Shown: piece after piece, positions 53,655 through 62,204 of the stretch
Numbering within the stretch: the first letter of the stretch is position 1
Layout: each line of letters begins with the position of its first letter
DNA from: Lachnospiraceae bacterium
GTDB lineage: Bacteria; Bacillota; Clostridia; Lachnospirales; Lachnospiraceae
Direction of reading: 5' to 3'
Assembly: GCA_017618075.1 (NCBI GenBank)
Contig: JAFZUY010000023.1
Coordinates: forward strand, 153,613 to 217,612
DNA length: 64,000 bases
The notes under the pieces: generated by a model
Databases searched by the model: none
What the model saw: the letters and a program-made list of their open reading frames with translations, nothing else
Told to the model about the DNA's origin: nothing
Translations under genes and position numbers: made by a program

Positions 53655-54362
53655 ATGAAAAGAATCAGAATAAACATTTCATATATAATCGGAGTACTTC
53701 TTCTTTGTCTGATTGGTTTCGAAGTTTTCAGAATGATTAGAACAATTGACAGTGTAGGGGATTTTATATATTACATTCCCGAGACAATCTGTTATATCGG
53801 CGGAGTTATTTTCGTGCTTGGCAATATCCTCGGAATCCTTCCCGTGGGAAGTTACAGAAAAGAACTTTTCGAGGGCCTTTGTGGGTATTTAAAGGAAAAC
53901 GGTGAGAAGCCCCTTGCCGCATACAGGATTAATGAAGAATATTATGAGAGACTAAGAAAAGATATAAGAGACGAAGAGGTGCTCAATCTTATTGCTCAGG
54001 ATGTTGTTTCATACTGTGGCGTCAAAGTCGGAAATCTTGCTGTTTACAATCAGAGCAATCTTATCGAAGCTGCAGGAACATATAATTCCGACACGGATGA
54101 AATCCATATAAGTGTTGCCAATACACGAACGATTGATGAAGTGCTTGCAGTACTGATTCACGAATGTATGCACTACATCCTAAAAGAAAAAGAACTCTGG
54201 CTTGAAGATGACAGAGAAAACGAATTCCTAACCGACTTATCATGCCTCTTTTACGGTTTTACCGATCAGATAAACAAAGGCTATATTATGGTTGGATACT
54301 TAAAAAGAAATGAAATCAGATATATAAGAAAACTGATAAAGAGGTTTTATGTAAAGGGATGA
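53655..54362 (+). CDS. Membrane-anchored zincin-type metalloprotease
   Basis: 235 residues. Two hydrophobic helices (about 8-25 and 40-62) anchor a cytoplasmic or extracytoplasmic domain with the zinc motif HECMH (His169, Glu170, His173), preceded by TIDEVLAVLI. The later ENEFLTDLSCLFYGF could supply the third ligand. This is the ImmA/IrrE-type or gluzincin layout. No target is evident. The gene marks the start of the accessory-looking part of the window. Confidence 0.75.
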   Translation: MKRIRINISYIIGVLLLCLIGFEVFRMIRTIDSVGDFIYYIPETICYIGGVIFVLGNILGILPVGSYRKELFEGLCGYLKENGEKPLAAYRINEEYYERLRKDIRDEEVLNLIAQDVVSYCGVKVGNLAVYNQSNLIEAAGTYNSDTDEIHISVANTRTIDEVLAVLIHECMHYILKEKELWLEDDRENEFLTDLSCLFYGFTDQINKGYIMVGYLKRNEIRYIRKLIKRFYVKG

Positions 54363-54414
54363 AAGCATAAACAGGCATGTTAATATTCATATAATAGTTT
54401 TATTCTAAAGTCTA

Positions 54415-54651
54415 TTGAGGAATCCAATTCTTGCAGATCTCTTTGGACGATTACGTCTTATGGAACGCAGGGGTAGTGGATTTAAAAAAATTCTTGATGC
54501 GTACGAAAAATCAGAACGATATTCAGAAGAATTGTCATCCATTATGGATAAATCAAGAAGATCAATCCAAATGCTAATGAAGCAATTGATTGATGAGGGA
54601 ATTATAGAAAGGATTGGTTCTAAAAAGATAGGAACCTGGATAGTAAAATAA
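54415..54651 (+). pseudogene. C-terminal remnant of an AlbA/RecG-like ATP-binding protein
   Basis: Only 78 residues remain: NPILADLFGRLRLMERRGSG followed by FKKILDAYEKSERY, then a winged-helix tail (SIQMLMKQLIDEGIIERIGS). These end the HATPase_c_4/Schlafen-AlbA family, whose members are usually 400-500 residues. The frame is blocked by TAA at 54406-54408 and the start would be TTG without an RBS. This is therefore the 3' end of a lost gene, probably cut when neighbouring DNA was gained. Confidence 0.75.
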
Positions 54652-54671
54652 TAATATTTGAGGAAATATAA

Positions 54672-55472
54672 ATGCTAACTAAAAATGATATTAAAATATT
54701 TTTGGAAGAAGCAGGAATAAAGCGTGATGATAAAGTGACAATACACTGTTCTCTGCGCTCGATAGGTGAGATAGAAAATGGGGCAGATGGACTTATCGAT
54801 GCATTCGTTGATTATCTAAACGATGGACTTTTTATTGTTCCGACACATACATGGAATAAGGTTTGGAGAGATACGCCGTACTATGATGTCAGATCTACAG
54901 TTCCGGATATAGGAACACTTCCTGAGGTGGCAGCATTTAGAAAAGACGGTGTAAGATCTTTACATCCGACACATTCGGTAACGGTGTTCGGCAAAGATGC
55001 AAAAGAATATGTTAAAGGTGAAGAAAAGTGCGCTTCACCGGCACCGATTGGAAGTTGTATCAGCAGACTTTACGAGGAAAACGGCAAAGTATTGCTTGTG
55101 GGAGTCGGACATGACAAGAATACATATCTCCATTCGGTAGATGAAAGGTTACAGATTCCTGACAGATTAAATCCGGAAACTTTTGAAATTACGATTGTGG
55201 ACTACGACGGCAACAAGTTGACGTCTCCACCTTTTCACACACATTTTACAGCTGCTTCCGATACCTGCGTTTCAGAATATTATCCAAATTACAAAGAAGC
55301 ATTTGAGTACAATAAAGCAGTTGAGTATTCTAAACTCGGAAATGCGATAGTATATATCTGCGATTGCAGAAAGATGACTGATATGTGTAAAAGAATGTGG
55401 GAAAGAACTGATCATGATTTGTGTATTTCTGCAAAACCTATTCCGAGGGAATTGTATGAAGACGAATCGTGA
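54672..55472 (+). CDS. Aminoglycoside N(3)-acetyltransferase family protein
   Basis: 266 residues, the usual AAC(3) length. VTIHCSLRSIGEIENGADGL, LFIVPTHTWNKVW, RSLHPTHSVTVFGKDA, KVLLVGVGHDKNTYLHSVDE and SPPFHTHFT match the antibiotic NAT fold. It acetylates the 3-amino group of aminoglycosides with acetyl-CoA, or is a relative with another amine substrate, such as the YokD group. It has a good RBS (TGAGGAA) and begins 20 bases after the remnant. Confidence 0.88.
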   Translation: MLTKNDIKIFLEEAGIKRDDKVTIHCSLRSIGEIENGADGLIDAFVDYLNDGLFIVPTHTWNKVWRDTPYYDVRSTVPDIGTLPEVAAFRKDGVRSLHPTHSVTVFGKDAKEYVKGEEKCASPAPIGSCISRLYEENGKVLLVGVGHDKNTYLHSVDERLQIPDRLNPETFEITIVDYDGNKLTSPPFHTHFTAASDTCVSEYYPNYKEAFEYNKAVEYSKLGNAIVYICDCRKMTDMCKRMWERTDHDLCISAKPIPRELYEDES

Positions 55473-55593
55473 TGATTTTTGATAGAGATTTAAGCAAATA
55501 GCAAAGGTAACTAAATTTTGGTTTTACTAACTAACGAAGGTGAATTATTTTTTCATTTGATTTACTATAGTTTTCCGGGAAAGTCGGTGAGGC

Positions 55594-56388
55594 ATGAATC
55601 AGGAAGAGCGACTTGATTATCTTATAAAAGAATTCAAAAAAGAATCGATTGAATACAAAAATTTGGAGATACCGCGTGATATCGAAGGCAGGCAAAGGAT
55701 ACTCCGTTCTCTGATGAATATCCGTATGCCCGGGAAAATGGCTGAAGATGTTCTGGCTGTGCAAAATGATTATCTTAAAGAGCGGGCACGAGAGAAAGGC
55801 GTTTTGACTCCGAAGGATATTCCCGTGGTCAGGGATGTGATTTCTATCTGGCAGGGTGATATCACAAGGCTCGCAATTGATGCAATCGTTAATGCGGCCA
55901 ATTCACAGATGCTCGGATGTTTTGTTCCGATGCATACCTGCATTGATAACTGTATTCATAGTTTTGCCGGAATACAGCTCAGAGAAGAATGCAACAGGAA
56001 GATGAACGAACTACGAATAAGATATGGAAAAGATTATGAGCAGCCTACAGCAGTTCCGATGTTAACAGACGCATATAATCTTCCGGCGAAGAAGGTAATT
56101 CATATCGTTGGTCCAATCGTTCAGTATGTGCTGACATCTTCACTGGAAAAGGATCTGGCGGATTGTTACAGGAATACGCTGGATATGTGCCTGGAGAACG
56201 GCTTAAAAAGCGTGGCATTTTGCTGTATATCAACAGGTGTATTTCGTTTTCCCAATAAACGTGCTGCGGAGATTGCAGTCGATACAGTTGTAAAATGGCT
56301 CTCAGAACATGATGGGCAAATGGAAAGGGTAATATTTAATGTTTTCAAAGATGATGACAGGGATATCTACAAAGAACTTTTGTCGTAA
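55594..56388 (+). CDS. Zinc macrodomain protein, ADP-ribosyl hydrolase
   Basis: 264 residues. A roughly 80-residue N-terminal extension leads to the macrodomain: WQGDITRLAIDAIVNAANSQ and MLGCFVPMHTCIDNCIHSFA. Cys109, His114 and Cys116 are the zinc ligands typical of Zn-Macro enzymes. It ends in STGVFRFPNKRAAEIA. These remove ADP-ribose from proteins, reversing a SirTM modification. The next gene encodes exactly such a SirTM and overlaps this one by 50 bases, so they act as a writer-eraser pair. Confidence 0.9.
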   Translation: MNQEERLDYLIKEFKKESIEYKNLEIPRDIEGRQRILRSLMNIRMPGKMAEDVLAVQNDYLKERAREKGVLTPKDIPVVRDVISIWQGDITRLAIDAIVNAANSQMLGCFVPMHTCIDNCIHSFAGIQLREECNRKMNELRIRYGKDYEQPTAVPMLTDAYNLPAKKVIHIVGPIVQYVLTSSLEKDLADCYRNTLDMCLENGLKSVAFCCISTGVFRFPNKRAAEIAVDTVVKWLSEHDGQMERVIFNVFKDDDRDIYKELLS

Positions 56389-57268
56389 AGAAGAACTTAT
56401 CAAACTCAAAGAGGCAATTTCTTCTTGTGATGCAATTATATTAGGAGCAGGCGCTGGTTTGTCGACCTCAGCCGGCTTTACTTACAGTGGAGAACGTTTC
56501 GAAAGATACTTCTCTGATTTTGCAAAAAAATTTGGAATCAGGGATATATATTCGGGCGGATTCTATCCTTTTCCCGATGCTGAAACCCGCTGGGGCTGGT
56601 GGTCGAGACATATTTACATTAACAGATATGTGAAGGCGCCCAAACCTGTATATGATGATCTTTATGAACTGGTGAAGAACAAAGAATATTTTGTCATTAC
56701 GACAAATGTTGACCATCAGTTTCAGAAGGCCGGATTTGATAAGGAGCACTTGTTTTATACACAGGGAGATTATGGCTTGTGGCAATGCTCAAAGCCATGC
56801 CACAGGAAAACCTATGACAATAAAAGCAACGTCGTAAAAATGTTATATTCGCAAGGGCTTTCCATAGACGCTTCCGGCGGACTCGCAGCACCTGATTTTA
56901 ATAATATATCTATGAGAATTTCATCGGATTTGATACCATACTGTCCTGTCTGCGGGGAGGAGATGAGCATGAATCTTCGCTCTGATGATACATTTGTAGA
57001 GGATGAAGGTTGGTATAAGGCATCCGGACGTTATTCGGATTTCATTGAAAAACATTCATCTGATAAAGTGCTGTTTTTAGAACTGGGAGTCGGTGCCAAC
57101 ACTCCGGTGATTATTAAGTATCCGTTCTGGAAAATGACAAAAGCAAATGAAAATGCCATATATGCCTGCCTGAATTACGGAGAAGCATTTTGTCCGGTTG
57201 AGATAGCGGACAGAAGTATTTGCATTGATGGTGATATCGGAGATGCTTTGAAAGCAATAAAGGCATAA
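56339..57268 (+). CDS. SirTM: class M sirtuin protein ADP-ribosyltransferase
   Basis: 309 residues if started at 56339; later ATGs at 56351 and 56354 are possible. AIILGAGAGLSTSAGFTYSG is the NAD loop. VITTNVDHQFQKAGF (Asn123) and YTQGDYGLWQC (Gln142 in the position of the sirtuin His) define the SirTM class, which ADP-ribosylates proteins instead of deacetylating. Two Cys pairs (CSKPC, CPVCGEEM) bind zinc. In Staphylococcus and Streptococcus this enzyme modifies a GcvH-like carrier lipoylated by LplA2. Neither is encoded here, so the target may be different or located elsewhere. Confidence 0.92.
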   Translation: MFSKMMTGISTKNFCRKEELIKLKEAISSCDAIILGAGAGLSTSAGFTYSGERFERYFSDFAKKFGIRDIYSGGFYPFPDAETRWGWWSRHIYINRYVKAPKPVYDDLYELVKNKEYFVITTNVDHQFQKAGFDKEHLFYTQGDYGLWQCSKPCHRKTYDNKSNVVKMLYSQGLSIDASGGLAAPDFNNISMRISSDLIPYCPVCGEEMSMNLRSDDTFVEDEGWYKASGRYSDFIEKHSSDKVLFLELGVGANTPVIIKYPFWKMTKANENAIYACLNYGEAFCPVEIADRSICIDGDIGDALKAIKA

Positions 57269-57320
57269 GGTTTTGGTTTTGCGCGCTAAAGAGGAAATAA
57301 AACGAATGGAGGGTTAAGAG

Positions 57321-57938
57321 ATGAAGGTTCTTATCATTAACGGAAGTCCCAGAATGAACGGCAACACATCCATTGCTGTAAATGAAATGGTAAAGGTGTT
57401 TGAGAAGGAAGGGGTCGAGGCAGAGGTTGTTCAGATTGGTAATAAGGATGTGCGCGGTTGTATTGCCTGCGGTACTTGCTTTACGAAGGGACAGTGTGTT
57501 TTTGATGATGTGGTAAACGAGTTGGCTACCAAGTTTGAAGCAGCAGACGGACTGGTGGTCGCTTCTCCGGTTTATTATGCTTCGGCAAATGCAACATTGA
57601 TTGCATGTCTGGACAGATTGTTCTACAGTACACACTTTGATAAGACCATGAAGGTCGGGGCAAGTGTGGTATGTGCAAGACGTGGCGGATTATCTGCGAC
57701 CTTTGATGAGCTGAACAAGTATTTTACCATCTGTGGAATGCCGGTGGCATCCAGTCAATATTGGAACAGCATTCACGGAAGAGAACCGGGACAGGCTGAA
57801 GGAGATGCTGAAGGACTTCAGATTATGAGAGTACTTGCAAGAAATATGACCTTCCTGATGAAGAGTATTTCTCTCGGTAAGGAAAAATATGGACTGCCGG
57901 AGAAGGAAGAATGGCAGCCAACGCATTTTATCAGATGA
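57321..57938 (+). CDS. Flavodoxin-fold NAD(P)H-dependent oxidoreductase, iron-sulfur flavoprotein-like
   Basis: 205 residues. LIINGSPRMNGNTSIAV is the FMN phosphate loop. Four cysteines in GCIACGTCFTKGQC (47, 50, 53, 59) follow the CX2CX2CX5C spacing seen in iron-sulfur flavoproteins, which would bind a [4Fe-4S] cluster. SPVYYASANATLIACLDRLF supports FMN binding. It probably passes electrons to an unknown acceptor. Some members with the same motif lack the cluster. Confidence 0.85.
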   Translation: MKVLIINGSPRMNGNTSIAVNEMVKVFEKEGVEAEVVQIGNKDVRGCIACGTCFTKGQCVFDDVVNELATKFEAADGLVVASPVYYASANATLIACLDRLFYSTHFDKTMKVGASVVCARRGGLSATFDELNKYFTICGMPVASSQYWNSIHGREPGQAEGDAEGLQIMRVLARNMTFLMKSISLGKEKYGLPEKEEWQPTHFIR

Positions 57939-58042
57939 TATGATTTAGAAATAAGGGGATTATCTTACAGGATAATAAAACAAGGGCATTTGGCATTTCT
58001 TAGTATAGATAATAAGCAGTATATTGGAGTAGAGAAGGACTA

Positions 58043-58708
58043 ATGAATAGAGAAACTAATAGCAAAAAACTTCTACTGATTGGGTTGATTGGAGCGATAA
58101 TAACCGTCATCGGCGGTGAATTACCACTTGGTTGGTATACAAATCCTGACTTACCTGACCGGGTAATGGCACAGTTTGCAGGTTATGGAAGCGTTTCTGA
58201 TCTACAGCTTGCACTGGGTGTTTTCTTTGGCGGAATAGGAATTGCACTTCAAGGTTTGGGCTATGAAGGAATATCAAAGATCATAGGAACTGATCCTAAA
58301 TTGCGTCACCCTTCGAAAATAATTCACATTGGCGCATTGGCATGCGGATCGTTAGGCCCCCTTGTTCATATCTTGGCAATAGCTATGATGTATGTCTGCA
58401 GGAGTGGCAATCAGGAAGAAATAATGAGATTTGCCGGATTAATGGTTGCTCCGATCACGATAGTATTCATGCCTATATATATGGCGATGATGGTAGTTAT
58501 GTTCGTCATGATCATCAGGGGAAAAACTGTATGGTCAAAAGGATACGCATTCGCAAACCCGATGATCATAATGATGGTTGTAAATGCAGTAACATTCTTC
58601 GGACCTAATTTCCCCGTTGTGCATTCAATACAGATGGCAAACATGGGATTGGGATCGCTTATTACTTTTGCTTGTCTCATCACTAAGAATGCAAAATGCA
58701 AGGCGTAA
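58043..58708 (+). CDS. Membrane protein, DUF6796-like
   Basis: 221 residues with about six membrane helices (starting LLLIGLIGAIITVIGGELP). GWYTNPDLPDRVMAQFAGYG and the following ALGVFFGGIGIALQGLGYEG are the only stretches I recognise and suggest the DUF6796 family. Function unknown. A small hairpin (ATTATC/GATAAT) lies in the short upstream gap. It has no evident operon partner. Confidence 0.55.
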   Translation: MNRETNSKKLLLIGLIGAIITVIGGELPLGWYTNPDLPDRVMAQFAGYGSVSDLQLALGVFFGGIGIALQGLGYEGISKIIGTDPKLRHPSKIIHIGALACGSLGPLVHILAIAMMYVCRSGNQEEIMRFAGLMVAPITIVFMPIYMAMMVVMFVMIIRGKTVWSKGYAFANPMIIMMVVNAVTFFGPNFPVVHSIQMANMGLGSLITFACLITKNAKCKA

Positions 58709-58774
58709 TTGAACGTTATTTTGGAAGATAATTAACTAAGAATATTACAGTTTTTCGTAATAACGGAGAAATAA

Positions 58775-59095
58775 ATGATAACGGTGAATTTATATTATAA
58801 AGGGGAAAATGGTAACGCGAAAGCTTTTGTTGATGAAATGGAATCATCAGGCATCGCAGAAAAGATTCGTTCCGTAGAGGGTAATCTAAGGTATCAGTAT
58901 TTTCAACCTCTGGATGATCCGGAAACAATTCTTTTGATAGATTCTTGGAAGGATCAAGCAGCGATTGATAAGCATCATGCATCGCCTATGATGAAAGCAA
59001 TTACTGAACTTCGAGAAAAATATGATTTACATATGTCAGTAGAACGCTTTATAAGTGATGAATATAAAGAAGATATGAAGTATATTCGCAATTAA
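58775..59095 (+). CDS. Antibiotic biosynthesis monooxygenase (ABM) family protein
   Basis: 106 residues, a single dimeric ferredoxin-like fold. VNLYYKGENGNAKAFVDEME, LRYQYFQPLDDPETILLIDS and HHASPMMKAITELREKYDLH match putative quinol monooxygenases such as YgiN. It may oxidise quinols or detoxify small phenolics. The RBS is GGAG and it is close to the membrane protein gene before it. Confidence 0.82.
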   Translation: MITVNLYYKGENGNAKAFVDEMESSGIAEKIRSVEGNLRYQYFQPLDDPETILLIDSWKDQAAIDKHHASPMMKAITELREKYDLHMSVERFISDEYKEDMKYIRN

Positions 59096-59138
59096 GAGAA
59101 TTACAGTTTTGCTAAATAGAAAGAATCATAAATAGATG

Positions 59139-59191
59139 TTGACAGGAAATAGGTAATGTGTTACATTATTTTCAGAAATGTAACATGTTAC
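59139..59191 (+). promoter_or_regulatory. MarR promoter with two matching operators
   Basis: TTGACA (59139-59144), 17 bases, TACATT (59162-59167). GTAATGTGTTAC (59153-59164) and the perfect palindrome GTAACATGTTAC (59180-59191) lie in the spacer and after the -10. Centre-to-centre distance is 27 bp. They also form one large inverted repeat (AGGTAA ... TTACCT). This suits a MarR dimer on each site. Confidence 0.8.
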
Positions 59192-59216
59192 CTATTATTT
59201 AATTGGAGAGAAACCT

Positions 59217-59696
59217 ATGAATTACAATAAAGAAATAAACAAAACTAATGTCGAATTTGGAGATATGCCTCCGCAGGCGTTTCTTTTAGGGTTGCTAAGC
59301 GCTTTTGACAACCGATACCAGGCGGCAGCAGATGAGTATTTAAAAGAAATAACATGGAAACAGTTCTTTGCCATTATTTGTATCAATCTTTGCAAAGAAG
59401 CGCCTACAATTAATGAACTTTCTGATGTTATGGGCAGTTCACATCAGAATGTAAAACAAATCTTATTAAGGCTGGAGAAAAAGGGCTTTATAGCTACTTT
59501 TGAAGATGAAAAAGATAAAAGAAAACAACGTATTTACGTTACTGATGCAGCAAGAAATTTTTTGGAGACAAACGATAATAACGGACAACAGAGCCAATAT
59601 GTGATTGGTCGTATTTTTGAAGGAATAGATGAAAAAAGCCTGATGACTACTATTCAAACGATTATGAAAATGGAAAGGAATCTTAACGAATTATGA
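59217..59696 (+). CDS. MarR-family transcription regulator
   Basis: 159 residues. The winged helix is PTINELSDVMGSSHQNVKQI followed by LLRLEKKGFIATFEDEKDKR, with KRKQRIYVTDAA forming the wing. It overlaps the following flavodoxin by four bases (ATGA), so both are regulated together. Two operators sit on its own promoter. Regulators of this class release DNA on binding phenolics or on Cys oxidation; an oxidative-stress input would fit a flavodoxin operon. Confidence 0.9.
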   Translation: MNYNKEINKTNVEFGDMPPQAFLLGLLSAFDNRYQAAADEYLKEITWKQFFAIICINLCKEAPTINELSDVMGSSHQNVKQILLRLEKKGFIATFEDEKDKRKQRIYVTDAARNFLETNDNNGQQSQYVIGRIFEGIDEKSLMTTIQTIMKMERNLNEL

Positions 59697-60229
59697 AAAC
59701 ACTTATAGTATACACATCCCAAACAGGATTTACTCAAAGATATGCTGAATGGTTAGCTGAAGAAATGAAGGCGGATATCCTTAATCTTAAGGAAGCACAA
59801 AAGAAAGATGAAAAGTATTTTGATTCTTATGATGCAATAATCTATGGCGGATGGGCAATGGCGGGAACTGTTACAAAAGTAAAATGGTTTCTAGACAAGA
59901 CGTCTTCATGGGAAGATAAGCGCCTTGCACTGTTTTGTGTCGGAGGAGGCCCCAATGACAGTCCGGATATTGAGGTAATGTTTAATAAAACATTAAATGA
60001 TAATCAGAAAAAACATATCAAAACTTTTTATTGTCAGGGAGGATTTAATTATGAAAAGATGAATGCCCCCTCAAAGATGGCAATGAAGATGTTTGTATCC
60101 TCACAAAAAAGAAAGAAAAATCAAACAGAAGATGAAAAGAAAATGGTGGAGATGATTTCTTCTTCGTATGATATTTCGGATAAGAAATTCATTGCTCCTA
60201 TTGTTGAATATTTTGAGAGTGAGAATTAG
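59693..60229 (+). CDS. Flavodoxin-domain protein
   Basis: 178 residues. The FMN phosphate loop is IVYTSQTGFTQRYAEWLAEE. The central YDAIIYGGWAMAGTVTKVKW and a Gly-rich CVGGGPNDSPD fit HemG-like or long flavodoxins. It transfers electrons through FMN. It is coupled to the MarR gene by an ATGA overlap and is three bases before the FMN-binding gene, so the three form one operon. Confidence 0.88.
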   Translation: MKTLIVYTSQTGFTQRYAEWLAEEMKADILNLKEAQKKDEKYFDSYDAIIYGGWAMAGTVTKVKWFLDKTSSWEDKRLALFCVGGGPNDSPDIEVMFNKTLNDNQKKHIKTFYCQGGFNYEKMNAPSKMAMKMFVSSQKRKKNQTEDEKKMVEMISSSYDISDKKFIAPIVEYFESEN

Positions 60230-60232
60230 ATT

Positions 60233-60646
60233 ATGAAAAAAGTTATCAAGATTGTTTTAGTTGTTTTGGGTATTTTAATCTTAACATCAGCTGTGATTAT
60301 TATATCTCTCGTTCTTGCGACCGTGATTCATATGAAAAAGCAGGTTAACAGCTTTAATAAAACACGAATAGAAATATCACAGGTTCAGGATGGAGTATAT
60401 GAGGGCAAAAGCGAAACCGATTTGGTAAAAGTCGAAGTAAGAGTGACGGTATCAAATGGAGAAATATCAGATATAGAGATACTTAAGCATGAATGCGGTT
60501 TGGGTAAACCGGCTGAAGAAATGATTCCGACAATGATTCAGAAGAATGATGTTGAAGTGGATGCAATTACAAATGCCACGTATTCGAGTGAGGTGATAAA
60601 AGACGCAATCCGGAATGCTCTTCGAAATGGAAAAAGACAGGATTGA
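60233..60646 (+). CDS. Membrane-anchored FMN-binding domain protein
   Basis: 137 residues. One membrane helix (about 8-32) places the rest outside. The FMN-bind domain has DGVYEGKSETDLVKVEVRVT and the flavinylation site DAITNATYSS (Asp110; Thr116 is the expected FMN attachment). This requires an ApbE flavin transferase, which is not in the window. With the flavodoxin and MarR it forms a redox-regulated electron-transfer unit. Confidence 0.85.
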   Translation: MKKVIKIVLVVLGILILTSAVIIISLVLATVIHMKKQVNSFNKTRIEISQVQDGVYEGKSETDLVKVEVRVTVSNGEISDIEILKHECGLGKPAEEMIPTMIQKNDVEVDAITNATYSSEVIKDAIRNALRNGKRQD

Positions 60647-60662
60647 TAATAAAGAACAATGA

Positions 60663-60690
60663 GGCGATGTGTTATTTGCATCGCTTTTTT
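60663..60690 (+). terminator. Intrinsic terminator after the MarR-flavodoxin operon
   Basis: GCGATG (60664-60669) and CATCGC (60679-60684) are followed by six T. Confidence 0.88.
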
Positions 60691-60757
60691 GATATAATAA
60701 AGCATATTTATAAAGTAAATTTCAGTTTTATGCTCTATTGGAGGAACTTTTCCGAGG

Positions 60758-61423
60758 ATGATTGATTATCTATCAAGATATAAAGTCATAGTATTTGATT
60801 TGGGTGGCACATTGATGGAATACTCAGGAATGCCATTGAATTGGAGTGAATATTATTTTAAGGGATTCAAGACAGTAAGCGAAAACCATAATTTATTCCT
60901 AAGTGATAATGAGATACAAATATCATCGGAAATATTAAAAGCGTTTAATCCTCGTCATACTGGAAGAGAAAATGAAATTGCCCCGGAAGTATTATTTGAA
61001 CAAGCTATTTCTCATTGGCAGAATAAAGTTGATATTGAGACTGTGATTAATGATTTTTTTTCCGGTTTAGAATTGCACCCATTGATTTATGAATATTCAT
61101 ATAAAACAATTGATGATGTAAAACAAAACGGATGTATGACTGCTGTTCTTACTGATCTGCCTAATGGAATGCCAGATGAATTGTTTAAGAGATCTATCCC
61201 TGAACTTCTCTCACGGATAGACTTATATGTTTCATCTCAGTCATGCGGTTATAGAAAACCGAATGCCAGGGGTATTTCATATATAACGGATTATTTTGGG
61301 GTTGAAAATTCAAATCTGTTGTTAGTCGGAGATGAAGAAAAAGATCATAGAACAGCAATAAACGCCGGCTGTGATTATATGTTTATTGAGGATTATCTAA
61401 AAACGACATTCCGGAAAACCTGA
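60758..61423 (+). CDS. HAD-like hydrolase lacking the second catalytic Asp (copy A)
   Basis: 221 residues. Motif I is VIVFDLGGTLMEYSG: the nucleophile Asp14 is present, but the general acid/base two residues later is Gly. Motif II is in CMTAVLTDLPNG, motif III in YRKPNARGISYI and motif IV in LLVGDEEKDHRTA. The fold should be active in phosphate or acyl-type chemistry, but the missing Asp suggests altered activity. It is 13 bases before another HAD gene of the same kind. Confidence 0.78.
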   Translation: MIDYLSRYKVIVFDLGGTLMEYSGMPLNWSEYYFKGFKTVSENHNLFLSDNEIQISSEILKAFNPRHTGRENEIAPEVLFEQAISHWQNKVDIETVINDFFSGLELHPLIYEYSYKTIDDVKQNGCMTAVLTDLPNGMPDELFKRSIPELLSRIDLYVSSQSCGYRKPNARGISYITDYFGVENSNLLLVGDEEKDHRTAINAGCDYMFIEDYLKTTFRKT

Positions 61424-61436
61424 TAAGGGGATTGAA

Positions 61437-62138
61437 ATGATATTGATATTTGACCTTTTCCAGACACTTGTCGAAGACATTCATATGGACTTTAATCTTG
61501 GATTAAAACCTCTTTGGGAGACATATTATAGGGATAAATGTTCCTTTGATGAAATCAAGGCTTATGGTGAAGAATTATTTGTATATATGCAGGATCTTCA
61601 TAAGAAAGGCTTTGAGTTTCCTTTTGTAAATGATGAATTACCGATGTATGCAGAAAAATATGGCGGTGATGTAATTGATATGAGCATAGAAGAGGAAGCA
61701 GAGTTTTTGAGCAGGTGCAATGAAGAGAGAGTCTTTGATGGACTATCAGAGATGCTCGATGTTTTCAGGAAAGAAAAAATACCGATGTTCGTACTGTCAA
61801 ATAGCGGATTCAGAGCAGGTGCACTCCGGTTAATGCTTGATTCCTATGGTATAGGCAGGTACTTTGAAAGAATATGGTCAAGCGCGGATTTTGGCAGGGT
61901 TAAGCCATCAACAGAATTCTTTGATATGGCAATTAGCGAGATACTTGATCTATATCCTGATAGCACCAAAGAGGATCTGTTGTTTGTCGGTGATACTTAT
62001 GAGACGGATATAGTGGGCGCTCATAATACTGGTCTTAAGACAGCTTGGATCAATAGAAATAATGCATCTGATGTTAACGGCTTTGCTACATATCAGATTA
62101 AGGATATAACAGAACTTCGGAAAAAACATATTGTATAG
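61437..62138 (+). CDS. HAD-like hydrolase lacking the second catalytic Asp (copy B)
   Basis: 233 residues. Motif I is LIFDLFQTLVEDIHMD: nucleophile Asp6 present, Phe at the +2 position, reminiscent of the aromatic residue in haloacid dehalogenases (DxYGT). Motif II is PMFVLSNSGFRAG, motif III is in GRVKPSTEFFDMAI, motif IV is LLFVGDTYETDI. It follows copy A closely and may be its partner. Dehalogenase-like chemistry is possible; substrate unknown. Confidence 0.8.
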   Translation: MILIFDLFQTLVEDIHMDFNLGLKPLWETYYRDKCSFDEIKAYGEELFVYMQDLHKKGFEFPFVNDELPMYAEKYGGDVIDMSIEEEAEFLSRCNEERVFDGLSEMLDVFRKEKIPMFVLSNSGFRAGALRLMLDSYGIGRYFERIWSSADFGRVKPSTEFFDMAISEILDLYPDSTKEDLLFVGDTYETDIVGAHNTGLKTAWINRNNASDVNGFATYQIKDITELRKKHIV

Positions 62139-62204
62139 AAGAACGTATTGTATTTCAGTTTTATAGACGATGACAAATCGGGATTTGCAGAGGAGAAAGA
62201 TCAC

